64,000 bases of DNA from Henriciella marina (lineage in GTDB: Bacteria > Pseudomonadota > Alphaproteobacteria > Caulobacterales > Hyphomonadaceae), in contig NZ_JAPWGW010000001.1 of assembly GCF_027213945.1 (NCBI RefSeq), positions 1,178,001-1,242,000 on the forward strand, in the 5' to 3' direction. The position numbers and the translations under genes were made by a program. The notes under the pieces are model-generated. The model was not told the origin of the DNA and searched no databases. It saw only the letters and a program-made list of their open reading frames with translations. Position 1 is the stretch's first letter. Every line of letters begins with the position of its first letter. Below, piece by piece: positions 46,323-54,645 of this stretch.

Positions 46323-46751
46323 GCGGGGCAGTGTAGGGCCACCGCCAAGGGAGGGGGATGTTCTGGGTATTTCCTCGGGATCGGCGGGCGCCCTCATCCT
46401 TCGACGTCGCTCAGGATGAGGGCGTTTGCGGCGGTGGATTCAAAGAGTTGTGAGAGATCAGGAGTCTTCTCCGACGTCGCCGGAGATACCTCCGTCCTTC
46501 GACAGGCTCAGGATGAGGGCAGGTATCCATCGAGCCTCGTCCAAGCGGGTGCTTCGCTGAAAGGAGACACCATGGACCCCTGTCTTCACAGGGGTCTTCG
46601 GAACGGTGAGGCTGGGTTTGAAGGCTGGTTCGCATTCAGCGTCACCCTCGACTGCATGGCGGTCTGAGGGTCCATCTTCTGACTTCGATTTCAGGCCTTG
46701 TGTTTCTCGGGTGGGGGCGCGTGTCCCATCTGATCGAAAAAGGCTGGCTGT

Positions 46752-46780
46752 GGCCGAATGGCAGGGTCTGCCATTCGGCC
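46752..46780. repeat. Perfect 12-bp hairpin in the intergenic region
   Basis: GGCCGAATGGCA (46752-46763) and TGCCATTCGGCC (46769-46780) are exact complements around GGGTC. A second small stem-loop (GAAGGT/ACCTTC) follows after one base. There is no U-tract, so it is not a normal terminator. Confidence 0.85.
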
Positions 46781-46820
46781 TGAAGGTATTGAGACCTTCA
46801 ACTGCCCTCACATTCCCTCA

Positions 46821-46911
46821 TCCCGCTCACCCCCGCGCAGGCGGGGGTCTCAGGAAGACTGAGGGTGGAGTTTGCTGCACGAGATCCCCGCCTTCGCGGG
46901 GATGAGCGGAC
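46821..46911. repeat. REP-like palindromic repeat, copy 2
   Basis: Shares the CCGCTCA left end and the internal hairpin ATCCCCGC-CTTC-GCGGGGAT (46884-46903) with copy 1 at 45851, and ends GATGAGCGGA. The middle segment differs. It lies directly downstream of the lipocalin gene (- strand) and may help end its transcript. Confidence 0.8.
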
Positions 46912-46917
46912 GTATGC

Positions 46918-47469
46918 TTATTGCCTCCAGACCAGCGGTTCTGTCGCAAAGCCCTTCTCACGGGCCGCGTTCAGCATGCGGTCGATGAGGGACTGGTCTG
47001 GCTCTTCCTCGCGGGCGAGGATCCAGAGGTATTTGCCATCGGGGGAGCCGACGAGGGCCGCCGAATAATCGGCTTCCAGCGCGAGGATCCAGTAGTCGCC
47101 CCAGGCAAACGGCACCCAGTCGGGGGCGAACTTGACCTCGAGTTTGGAATTGTTCGAGCCGTCGACGATGCGGGCCGTGCCCTCGGCGCGTTTTGTCTCT
47201 CCGGTCTCGCTGTTGGTGCACTCATTCACGACGCTGACCGTGCCATCATCATTCAGGCCATAGGTCGCGGTGGTGTTGATGCAGTTTTTCTCGAAACTGT
47301 TGGGATAGCGGGCAATCTCATACCAGGTGCCAGCATAGCGGGTGAGGTCCACCTCGGCCACGGTGGCCGGTTTGCCCTTGGCGGTGCGATTGTCCGGCTG
47401 GGCCAGGACACAGGCCGCCGCCAGCGGGATCAGGGCGAGAAGGGGAAGGGCAATATAGCGTTTGCGCAT
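46918..47469 (-). CDS. Lipocalin family protein (Blc-like)
   Basis: A 183-residue outer-membrane-type lipocalin. The N-terminus MRKRYIALPLLALIPLAAAC looks like a signal peptide with a possible lipobox. The lipocalin motifs are present: LTRYAGTWYEIARYPNSFEKNC (the GxW motif and first strand) and WVPFAWGDYWILALEADYSAALVG, ending with a YLWILAREE strand. Family members bind lysophospholipids or fatty acids and aid envelope repair. It stands alone. Confidence 0.9.
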   Translation of the reverse strand: MRKRYIALPLLALIPLAAACVLAQPDNRTAKGKPATVAEVDLTRYAGTWYEIARYPNSFEKNCINTTATYGLNDDGTVSVVNECTNSETGETKRAEGTARIVDGSNNSKLEVKFAPDWVPFAWGDYWILALEADYSAALVGSPDGKYLWILAREEEPDQSLIDRMLNAAREKGFATEPLVWRQ

Positions 47470-47557
47470 GGGGGCTCTCTTGAGGGTGCGGTGTCAGGAG
47501 AGCAGAAACGCGCGAGGGGGCGTTTGGTTGGTGGTGAACCCAAAAGCGACCTGGAGA

Positions 47558-49231
47558 TTATTGTTCAATAAAGTGCCGTAGTACGGGCATGACCTCATCA
47601 CGAATTGATATAGCTTTATGTGTACTTATTGTAGTAATAGGGTGGTGTATGGCGCTATTTAGATCAGATTTATGGTGTTTAAACTTGTCTAAACTTGGCT
47701 TTAACATCTTTGCTTGTCCGAGATCCCAATCACTGTAGTTCTGGCTAAGATAGTCAATCAGTACGGAAAGGCTGGGATAGAAATCCTTTTTCTTTTTGCT
47801 CGATAAAGGGGCGCCCCTGCTCGATTCCTCAATTTTGATGCAGCCATCAATCATGGTTTGATATAATTTGTGCCGTATAAAGAATACAGCTGCTCCGATC
47901 TCAAACAGCATTCGGATTAGAGCCAGCCCTGAATAACGGCAATCGTAAAGGTCATGTCGTTTAGCCTCATGCACGAGGTCCAAAAGCTTATCTGAACAAT
48001 AAATTTCGTTGATATCCACAGGCAGGACGGTTCTGTAGCCTATAGGTTTTGTGATCGACTTCTGAGAGGTGCGTCGCTTGGGCTTTACCGGTGGTTTTTT
48101 TGGAGCTTTGGGTTTTGCTGGAGGTGGATGAATGGTGGAGTTTTTGGGCTGCCGTTTCATTGAAGAAATAAAGCTTCGCCAATTGCGAGTGAACTGCCTC
48201 ATATCTTCAAGAACTTGTTGATAGGTGTCATCGGAGACGACGACATCATTCTTGGGTGAATTCCAAGGTAGCAGTTGCCCATTCTCTGCCGAAAACGAAA
48301 CTGAACCTACAAATCCATTAAATTCGTTATGCCAATTTTGGTCCCATCCGGTCTTGGGGCTTCTGTCCGCCCGCACCACAACCCGACCGTTACAGGATAC
48401 AGACCAGCCATATTCACTGCCCAGTGCCGTGTTTATGGCTTTGTCGTAGTCCGGCTCGCGTTTGAAACGATGTTCTTCGTGCTGTCCTGCAACGATTGAC
48501 ACTCTTACGCCCGACGGCATTTGAAAATCTTTCGTGAGCGGTTTGAACGGGCCATTCTCTCTAACGACGACACTCCTTGGCTGAATGCCGTTCTTATTAA
48601 TATTCAGCGACAGACCGCGTTCTAAAAACCTGCAATATCTAATTGAGGCCTCAGTGGATAAGCGATCAGTAAAGCTGGTATCCGACAGATGTCGAACTAT
48701 AGATGCGGGCGGATTGGTGATCTTAATTGTGGTGCTGGCTTGGGACTTAGAGGATTCGGTTTCTCCCTCGATAAGCCATTCATCATCGTCTGATCGATAG
48801 CTAGTCATATCGAGAGAGACGTGAGAGCGCTCCGTCCCTGTGTGGGTGCTGATCGTGGTGTGCTCACCCAGTTTAAATATCGCTCTGTTTAAGCCGACGC
48901 CGTACATTCCAATTGAGAACGGCTGCGCTGAACGATGACCAAACTTCAATATAGAATTTTCAAGGTCTGCTGACGTCATTCCCCCGGAATTATCGACTAT
49001 CTTCACACCGCGAGCGGATACGAATAGCTTAATCTCTATCGGGTCATAAGTTTTGAGCAGGCCTTCTTGATCTGGCTTTGCGCCTAAAAATCGCAGATGC
49101 GCGCTGCCAGCATCAATCGAGTTATCTAGTAAGTCAAAAATGCAATCAATGGCGGACGCATCACGGGAGAAGGTATCAATGAGAAACTGTTTGTCGGGCG
49201 ACGTATCTACGCGGAGTTGTTTCTTTACCAC
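47558..49231 (-). CDS. MORC/MutL-like GHKL ATPase of a two-gene methyltransferase island
   Basis: A 557-residue protein, start GTG 49231, only six bases after the dcm stop. The N-terminus is a GHKL ATPase: N-box DLLDNSIDAGS (Asn37), G1 box VDNSGGM (residues 79-85), and glycine loop GMYGVGLNRA (108-117). A second domain like the S5-type one in MutL/Hsp90 follows to ~350 (FNGFVGSVSFSAENGQLLPWNSPKND). A Lys/Pro-rich linker near 370-400 leads to a C-terminal helical domain. No nuclease motif is visible. GHKL ATPases next to DNA methyltransferases were described as R-M components related to MORC proteins. The base composition is AT-rich relative to neighbours. Confidence 0.88.
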   Translation of the reverse strand: MVKKQLRVDTSPDKQFLIDTFSRDASAIDCIFDLLDNSIDAGSAHLRFLGAKPDQEGLLKTYDPIEIKLFVSARGVKIVDNSGGMTSADLENSILKFGHRSAQPFSIGMYGVGLNRAIFKLGEHTTISTHTGTERSHVSLDMTSYRSDDDEWLIEGETESSKSQASTTIKITNPPASIVRHLSDTSFTDRLSTEASIRYCRFLERGLSLNINKNGIQPRSVVVRENGPFKPLTKDFQMPSGVRVSIVAGQHEEHRFKREPDYDKAINTALGSEYGWSVSCNGRVVVRADRSPKTGWDQNWHNEFNGFVGSVSFSAENGQLLPWNSPKNDVVVSDDTYQQVLEDMRQFTRNWRSFISSMKRQPKNSTIHPPPAKPKAPKKPPVKPKRRTSQKSITKPIGYRTVLPVDINEIYCSDKLLDLVHEAKRHDLYDCRYSGLALIRMLFEIGAAVFFIRHKLYQTMIDGCIKIEESSRGAPLSSKKKKDFYPSLSVLIDYLSQNYSDWDLGQAKMLKPSLDKFKHHKSDLNSAIHHPITTISTHKAISIRDEVMPVLRHFIEQ

Positions 49232-49237
49232 TGGCCC

Positions 49238-50422
49238 TCACTCAGCCGCTAACACCCTATGATGAAGCTGCTTGTTTTCGATTCGAGTTTTGATTTTAGA
49301 TAGAATTGACTTCGATACCAGCGGTGGAACGCTATTTCCTATCATCCTAAAGCTGTGCCATTTTGTTGGATGAAAGACAAACCAGTCAGGAAAACTCTGC
49401 AAACGCGCTGCTTCTCTTACCGATATCACTCGAGGGTCAACGGGATGTAGAGGACGCATGGACTGATAGCTGCCGCGGTCTGCGCCCGTACCTGCGCGAA
49501 GAGTAGGGCATTGCCCATTTAAGCTTAGTCGCGGGTATCGGCTAACACTTTCAGTTTTGCCTGGTGCGGTATTACGAAAACGATCCACGACAGCTGGCGA
49601 ATGTTCCGTTGCCAAATTTCCCGACGTTTGGTTGTCGAGCAATTTAGCGATAGCTTTTTCCCACCCTAGATGCCCATCAGGTACTTGGCGCATGAGTTGC
49701 GCATACGTGGATGCTTCCTCAATGGCGCATGCGTATTCCCCCCAGTCGAACTGACCTCTTTGAGCTTGTTTCGAAGGAGCAGGGAGGTCGCTGATCGCAT
49801 CCGCGATCGTGACGAGTGACGTTTGTTTGGGGACGAAGTCGGATGGCTTGAAGTAAATGCCGGAATCGTTGCGAGCGCCAATTACTAGGACTCTTTTTCG
49901 TTTTGTGGGCGCCCCAAATTCTTCGGCAGAAATGGTTATCGGTTGCAATATACGATAGTCGTCGATGATCGAAGACATACTGCTTTGCATCATTTCGGAA
50001 TACTTCGGATCTAAGATTCCTGCGACATTCTCCATCACAAAAAAGTCTGGCTGAATAATCGATACCTGCTTGAAAAAGCTCGCCAGCAGGGTGTTTCTGA
50101 TATCGTCAGGTGCTCTCTTGCCAATTGTGCTGAAGCCTTGGCAGGGAGGGCCGCCAATGACCCCTGTTGGTCGCTTGCCACGGAGCATTTTTCGCCAGAA
50201 AGTATCATCTAGCTCATTCACATCAGAAACGACAGCGCGCGCTCGCGGAAAGTTTAGGCTGTAGGAAGACTGAAGGTCTGGGTCTTTATCGACCGCTACA
50301 ATGGTCTCAAACCCCGCCCATTCCGCGCCCAGACCGAAGCCGCCGCAGCCTGAGAATAAATCGACTATAGAAAGCTTATTCTCTACCAAAAGTCGCTCCT
50401 GCGCAATTCGTGGATTATTCAC
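49238..50422 (-). CDS. DNA (cytosine-5)-methyltransferase (Dcm type)
   Basis: About 394 residues from the GTG 50422, chosen because GAGGAGA lies just before it; an in-frame TTG 11 codons later is a weaker alternative. Motif I is DLFSGCGGFGLGAEWAG, IV is GGPPCQGFSTIGKRAPDD (catalytic Cys in PPCQ), VI is ENVAG, VIII resembles RKRVLVIGAR, and X is GNSVPP. The protein is complete. The product would methylate a specific cytosine and protect or mark DNA for the coupled GHKL protein. The target recognition segment is too variable to predict. Low G+C suggests horizontal transfer. Confidence 0.92.
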   Translation of the reverse strand: MNNPRIAQERLLVENKLSIVDLFSGCGGFGLGAEWAGFETIVAVDKDPDLQSSYSLNFPRARAVVSDVNELDDTFWRKMLRGKRPTGVIGGPPCQGFSTIGKRAPDDIRNTLLASFFKQVSIIQPDFFVMENVAGILDPKYSEMMQSSMSSIIDDYRILQPITISAEEFGAPTKRKRVLVIGARNDSGIYFKPSDFVPKQTSLVTIADAISDLPAPSKQAQRGQFDWGEYACAIEEASTYAQLMRQVPDGHLGWEKAIAKLLDNQTSGNLATEHSPAVVDRFRNTAPGKTESVSRYPRLSLNGQCPTLRAGTGADRGSYQSMRPLHPVDPRVISVREAARLQSFPDWFVFHPTKWHSFRMIGNSVPPLVSKSILSKIKTRIENKQLHHRVLAAE

Positions 50423-50750
50423 TGATTCTCCTCGATCATGCCGTTTTGTTAATATCGCATTGATCTTCCCCCATCCGCCAAATCCCGCTAGACGCTCCGG
50501 ATGAGCGATACCCCCCATACCCCTGCGCAATTTACCGCTGAAACGCTGTCTGAGGCGCTGCCCTATATCCAGAGTTAAGCAGGGGTCGATCTAGTCTCTA
50601 ACCGAACGCTTATTCGTCCAGCCGGTAATGTAAAACCTGTTCGACCGTTGGCGGCGCGGTCTCTTCGGCGCGGTCGTCAGGCTGACTGGTGCAGGCCGCT
50701 GCGCGGGCAAGCAGGCGCGCTGGCCAGATGGGTCGTCGGACCGTGCGATC
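50423..50750. other. Junction region between the island and the argB locus
   Basis: No complete gene is seen in these 328 bases. The left part (to ~50460) is AT-rich and holds the dcm promoter. The argB-5'-like duplicate is at 50465-50572. On the - strand, a coding-like stretch ending LDE at 50610-50612 (lipobox-like AAAC then TSQPDDRAEETAPPTVEQVL) has no start codon and may be a gene remnant. Confidence 0.6.
50465..50572 (+). pseudogene. argB': Truncated duplicate of the argB 5' end
   Basis: From an ATG at 50501, 24 codons match argB codons 1-24 at 51597 with 69 of 72 bases identical. All three differences fall at third codon positions and are synonymous (CCT/CCC, CCC/CCT, ATC/ATT). Similarity extends ~35 bases upstream (CTTCCCCC...). 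After CAG the sequences diverge and the copy stops at AGT TAA. It is thus a fragment, not a functional argB. Confidence 0.9.
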
Positions 50751-51491
50751 TCAACGGTCCTTCAGTTCCGCCTCCACGGCCGCGAGCAATTCCTCGGCCT
50801 CGGATTCTATGCCCGCGAGGCTGTCATACTGCCAGTTGGCGAGAAAGCCCGCCATCTTTACGAAACCGAGGAATTCGGCGTCGGTCAGCGCGCGGCTCAC
50901 AGTCTCTTCCAGCGTTGCGCGATCGCCCATGCCGACGCCGTTCTCGCGCGCCCAGTCGAGCATGCCTTCGGCCTGGGTCAGGATAAGGTCGTCGTCGCCG
51001 CGCTGGCGGTCGAGGCGGTGGTAGTAGTCGGTCAGTTCCATCACCAGATCCCGGTTGGACAGAACGCCGATATTGCCCGTCTGGATCAACTCCTCGAACG
51101 TGCTGCTCGAAATGATCATGAAGTAATAGGAGGTGAGGTGGGCGTAGGGGTAATCCGCGACGATACCCAGCGGCGGCAAGTCTTCCTCGATCGCGGCGAA
51201 GAAGGGCAACCTGTCATAGCCGGGCGCGGCCTCTTCTAGGATGGCTTCGGCGGCTGACAGGCGTTGTAGCGACACCTGCTGTCCAGCGCGGGCCTGGGTG
51301 AGGTCGGCCTTGAGATTGGTGGCAAGCTCGGCGAGATAGCGCTGCTCCTCGCGGCGGTCCTGGCGGGCCTCGCTCCAGCTGGTGATCTGGAACGCGATCA
51401 GAATGCCGGCGACGACAATCGCAAAGTCGAGGACGACGGCGGCCCAGTTCTGGTCTTTCACGTGTTTCGAAACGCGCCGAAGCCGCATCAT
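50751..51491 (-). CDS. DUF6090 family membrane protein
   Basis: A 246-residue protein that starts MMRLRRVSKHVKDQNWAAVV behind AAAGGGGGA. One N-terminal transmembrane segment (VVLDFAIVVAGILIAFQITSW) is followed by an acidic, mostly helical soluble domain containing SSSTFEELIQTGNIGVLSNRDL and a tail ESEAEELLAAVEAEL. This matches DUF6090, common in Hyphomonadales and Bacteroidota, of unknown function. It sits between the two argB-derived copies and is divergent from argB. Confidence 0.75.
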   Translation of the reverse strand: MMRLRRVSKHVKDQNWAAVVLDFAIVVAGILIAFQITSWSEARQDRREEQRYLAELATNLKADLTQARAGQQVSLQRLSAAEAILEEAAPGYDRLPFFAAIEEDLPPLGIVADYPYAHLTSYYFMIISSSTFEELIQTGNIGVLSNRDLVMELTDYYHRLDRQRGDDDLILTQAEGMLDWARENGVGMGDRATLEETVSRALTDAEFLGFVKMAGFLANWQYDSLAGIESEAEELLAAVEAELKDR

Positions 51492-51596
51492 GTCCCCCTT
51501 TCAGCGCAGTACCCCGGCGGGAGCCTGCGACAGGGCGCGCAGTGAGGCAAGCGCGAAACCTTCCCCCTCCGCCCAAAACCCGCTAAACGCGGCGCC

Positions 51597-52496
51597 ATGA
51601 GCGATACCCCCCATACCCCCGCGCAATTTACCGCTGAAACGCTGTCTGAGGCGCTGCCTTATATTCAGCGCTATGACCGCCAGACCGTGGTCATCAAATA
51701 TGGCGGGCATGCCATGGTGGATGAGGCGCTGTCTGAAGCGTTTGCGCGCGATGTCGTGCTGCTGAAGCATCTCGGCGTGAACCCGGTCATCGTGCATGGC
51801 GGGGGGCCGCAGATTGCGAGCCTTCTGGACCGGCTTTCCATCAAGTCGGAGTTTCGCGACGGCCTGCGGGTCACCGATGATGCGACGATGGAAGTGGTCG
51901 AGATGGTCCTGTCGGGGCCGATCAACAAATCCATCGTGCGGGCCATCAACAAGGCGGGCGGCAAGGCGGTGGGCCTCTCTGGTTCTGACGCCGACATGAT
52001 GCGGGTGCGCCGGGCGACGCGGACATCCCGCGACCCCGATAGCCATGTCGAGCAGGTGATCGACCTTGGCTATGTCGGCGAGCCTGAGGCGGTCGATGTG
52101 GCAGTGCTGAAGCTGCTGACCAATTATGATCATGATTTCATTCCGGTGATCGCGCCGGTCGGCGTCGATGCAGACGGCAAGCGCTATAATGTGAATGCCG
52201 ACACGGCAGCGGGCGCGATTGCGAGCGCGCTGGGGGCGATGCGTCTCTTGCTGCTGACCGATGTCGCAGGCGTGCTGGACGGCAAGAAGGAGCTCATCCG
52301 GGAGCTTCAGGCCGATGACGTGCCGGCGCTGGTGCGGGACGGGGTCGCGTCGGGCGGTATGATCCCGAAGCTTGAAACGGCGGCCGCCGCCGTCAAGAAT
52401 GGCGTTGGCGGGGCGGTCATTCTGGATGGACGTGCGAAACATGCGCTTCTCATGGAGCTGTTCACCGAACACGGGGCCGGGACGATTGTCCTTTAG
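51597..52496 (+). CDS. argB: Acetylglutamate kinase
   Basis: A 299-residue amino-acid kinase of the arginine pathway, which phosphorylates N-acetylglutamate. The nucleotide-binding motif [12 protein letters not shown] and the [14 protein letters not shown] substrate motif are complete, as are [12 protein letters not shown] and [17 protein letters not shown]. The start [15 protein letters not shown] is the same as in the truncated copy at 50501. In many alphaproteobacteria this gene directly follows engB; here 7.6 kb of accessory DNA lies between. Confidence 0.97.
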   Translation: MSDTPHTPAQFTAETLSEALPYIQRYDRQTVVIKYGGHAMVDEALSEAFARDVVLLKHLGVNPVIVHGGGPQIASLLDRLSIKSEFRDGLRVTDDATMEVVEMVLSGPINKSIVRAINKAGGKAVGLSGSDADMMRVRRATRTSRDPDSHVEQVIDLGYVGEPEAVDVAVLKLLTNYDHDFIPVIAPVGVDADGKRYNVNADTAAGAIASALGAMRLLLLTDVAGVLDGKKELIRELQADDVPALVRDGVASGGMIPKLETAAAAVKNGVGGAVILDGRAKHALLMELFTEHGAGTIVL

Positions 52497-53532
52497 GCGG
52501 GTTTTTGGCGGGCTTTTCGCGGGCGCGGCGCTGGCCGTAGCTCTGCCCGGTGTTGCGGTGGGCCAAGGCGATGCGGACCTGCCGGCGAGCCCCGGCGGCT
52601 GGCAGCTGTGCAACCAGACAAGCTATGTCATCGAGGCGGCAACCGGCCGGTTCGAGGGGCAGGGCGTGACGGTCGAGGGCTGGACGCGGCTGCGGCCCGG
52701 CGCTTGCGAGGTTGCGCTGGACGGGCCGCTGGAGCCGGGGGTGCATTACCTATTCGGGCGCTCGTCGTCTGCGCATCGCGGCGGCCGCAAAGTCTGGGGC
52801 GGGGACAATGCCTATTGCGTCGACACGACGGGCAGCTTTTCTGTCGAGAGCCCGTCGCAATGCGCTTTGATGGGCCTCTCATCGCGCAAGTTCAGGCCAA
52901 TCCTGATCGAGGAGGCTGGCGCCTGGACGACGAGTTTCACCGAGCTTGAAGACTATGACCTCGAGACCGCGGCGGCGGCCGGTGTGCAGCGCCTGCTCAA
53001 TGAGGCGGACGTCTATGAAGGGCGGATCGACGGCTATATCGGGCGCAATACGCGCGGCGCGATCCGCACATTCCTGAATGAGACTGAACTGAGCGCCGAG
53101 ACGAGCGATGCCGAACTGGTCGATGTGCTGGAGCAGATTGCGCGTGAGAAGGGGCGGGAGGTTGGCCTCACCCTCTGCAATCGCACGCATGAGCGGATCT
53201 GGGCGGCAATTGCGCGGCGCAAGGGCGAAGGCTGGGAGAGCCGCGGCTGGTGGCAGCTGGAGAGCGGTGGTTGTGCGCGGGCCATCGATGATGCGCTGCT
53301 GAACGCGCCGCATTTCGTCTTCGCCGAGATGGAGACAGACGACGGCACGCGGCGCCTCAAAGGGGCGAGCGACCTTTTCTGTGTGTCGCGCGGGCGGTTC
53401 GCGATAACGGGGCGCGAGGACTGCGAGGCGTCGGCCTATCGCACGGTGGAGTTCAAGGGCACCGTGCCCGCGGCGGACGGAAAGCTGACCTATGAGCTCT
53501 TCGAGCGCGATTTTGACGAGGCGGAGAGCTGA
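52486..53532 (+). CDS. DUF1036 domain-containing secreted protein
   Basis: About 348 residues from the TTG at 52486, which overlaps the argB stop and starts a signal peptide ([22 protein letters not shown]). Two DUF1036 domains flank a central segment: [12 protein letters not shown] near residue 44, and [19 protein letters not shown]. The middle stretch [27 protein letters not shown] has the pattern of a peptidoglycan-binding helix pair. DUF1036 is a small domain of unknown function, frequent in alphaproteobacteria. Overlap with argB suggests co-transcription. Confidence 0.82.
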   Translation: MSFRRVFGGLFAGAALAVALPGVAVGQGDADLPASPGGWQLCNQTSYVIEAATGRFEGQGVTVEGWTRLRPGACEVALDGPLEPGVHYLFGRSSSAHRGGRKVWGGDNAYCVDTTGSFSVESPSQCALMGLSSRKFRPILIEEAGAWTTSFTELEDYDLETAAAAGVQRLLNEADVYEGRIDGYIGRNTRGAIRTFLNETELSAETSDAELVDVLEQIAREKGREVGLTLCNRTHERIWAAIARRKGEGWESRGWWQLESGGCARAIDDALLNAPHFVFAEMETDDGTRRLKGASDLFCVSRGRFAITGREDCEASAYRTVEFKGTVPAADGKLTYELFERDFDEAES

Positions 53533-54269
53533 TGGCGTCTGACATGGTATTGGAGACGCTGGCGGGGCGCGACACCTGGGTGTTTGACCTCGACAATACG
53601 CTCTATCCGGCCGAATGCGACCTCTTCGCCGAGATCGACCAGCGCATGACGGACTTCGTCGCGCGTTTCCTGCGCATGGAGCGGGACGAGGCACGGGCGC
53701 TGCAGAAGCGGTATTATGCCGAGCATGGCACGACACTGCGCGGCATGATGACGATGCATGGCATGTCGCCAGAGGACTTCCTCGCGCATGTGCATGAGAT
53801 CGACCTATCGCCGCTGCCGCACCTGCCGGATCTGTGTGAGGTCATCGCGGCGCTGCCGGGCCGGAAGCTGGTCTATACGAATGGCTCCCGCCGGCATGCT
53901 GAGCGCGTGACCGAGTATATGAAGCTGGGCGCGAGTTTCGATGGCCTGTTCGGCATCGAGGACAGCGACTACACGCCAAAGCCGACGCAATCTGCCTATG
54001 ACGCCTTCTGCCGTCACCATGATGTCGACCCGGCGCGGGCGGTCTTCTTCGAGGATCTTGAGCGCAATCTGAAGCCCGCCCATGCGATGGGTTTTGCTAC
54101 CGTGCTCGTCCACTCAAAGAAGGACTGGAGCCATGAGCCGGTCGAAGCGCGGCCTGCGGGGGCGGATGACGCAGATCATCCGCATGTCGACTATCTGACT
54201 GATGACCTCACGGGCTTCCTGCAAGGGGTGCTGAACGTGGTGCGCCCCGAACCTCTCCGGGGCGCCTGA
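53532..54269 (+). CDS. HAD family pyrimidine 5'-nucleotidase (Sdt1/PynA-like)
   Basis: A 245-residue phosphatase. Motif I is FDLDNTLYP (Asp19, Asp21), motif II is YTNGSRRHAERV, motif III a Lys in SDYTPKPT and motif IV FFEDLERNLKPA. The cap domain is of the Ppa-type C1 class. It dephosphorylates pyrimidine mononucleotides or related substrates. The start codon overlaps the DUF1036 stop, so both belong to an argB-led operon. Confidence 0.9.
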   Translation: MASDMVLETLAGRDTWVFDLDNTLYPAECDLFAEIDQRMTDFVARFLRMERDEARALQKRYYAEHGTTLRGMMTMHGMSPEDFLAHVHEIDLSPLPHLPDLCEVIAALPGRKLVYTNGSRRHAERVTEYMKLGASFDGLFGIEDSDYTPKPTQSAYDAFCRHHDVDPARAVFFEDLERNLKPAHAMGFATVLVHSKKDWSHEPVEARPAGADDADHPHVDYLTDDLTGFLQGVLNVVRPEPLRGA

Positions 54270-54277
54270 AGCCCGAG

Positions 54278-54454
54278 TCAGGACGTGACCTTCTTGAACA
54301 CCGTCAGGCCGAGGATGAGCAGAACGGCGAAGATAACCAGGGCAGCGATAAACAGGAACATCGCAATGTCGACGGCAACGCCGGCAATGCCTGTGAGGCC
54401 GAGCAGGCCTGCAATCAGGGCGATGATGAGAAAGACGAAGGCGAGCTTGATCAT
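54278..54454 (-). CDS. DUF1328 family small membrane protein
   Basis: A 58-residue protein with two closely spaced transmembrane segments (IKLAFVFLIIALIAGLLGLT and AGVAVDIAMFLFIAALVIFAVLL). This is the whole of the DUF1328 fold. The function is unknown; members are often stress-induced. It ends 8 bases from the convergent nucleotidase stop. Confidence 0.88.
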   Translation of the reverse strand: MIKLAFVFLIIALIAGLLGLTGIAGVAVDIAMFLFIAALVIFAVLLILGLTVFKKVTS

Positions 54455-54645
54455 GGGTTTGCTTTCACGGTCGGTTTGAGTTTGTCCTGCTGAGAAAACC
54501 CTGTTGCCCCGATCAGGTTCCGGCCAGGCGTTTGCAATGGTGCCGGTTTGCCCCTCACCACAGTACCGCTTTCCCCTGCGTGCACGATTGCCAGAACGCG
54601 TTCCAAAAGCGAACATGGCGGCAAAAGACAAGGGAGAGACAGGCC

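Larger units (their letters stand above)
46323..46917. other. Non-coding, repeat- and hairpin-rich interval
   Basis: This ~595-base stretch shows no convincing gene. It contains TTCGAC-type hairpins: CGCCCTCATCCT (46389-46400) pairs with 46413-46424 and a shorter related copy lies near 46494-46518. It also holds a GACCCCTG/CAGGGGTC hairpin (46575-46596), a 12-bp hairpin GGCCGAATGGCA-GGGTC-TGCCATTCGGCC (46752-46780), a GAAGGT/ACCTTC pair (46782-46799) and REP-like copy 2 (46821-46911). Candidate open frames here are broken or formed by repeats. Confidence 0.75.

Noticed and set aside
46389-46518. Possible CRISPR or direct-repeat array from repeated TTCGAC...GGATGAG units
   Set aside because: Only two irregular copies with no equal spacers; they are REP-like hairpins.
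46251-46667. Possible + strand protein across the repeats
   Set aside because: Its codons cover REP-like hairpins and the antisense side of the hypothetical gene, with no domain.
50423-50530. dcm start at an upstream ATG (50530), giving 36 more residues
   Set aside because: Those codons are the antisense of the argB duplicate; the GTG at 50422 has a strong ribosome site.
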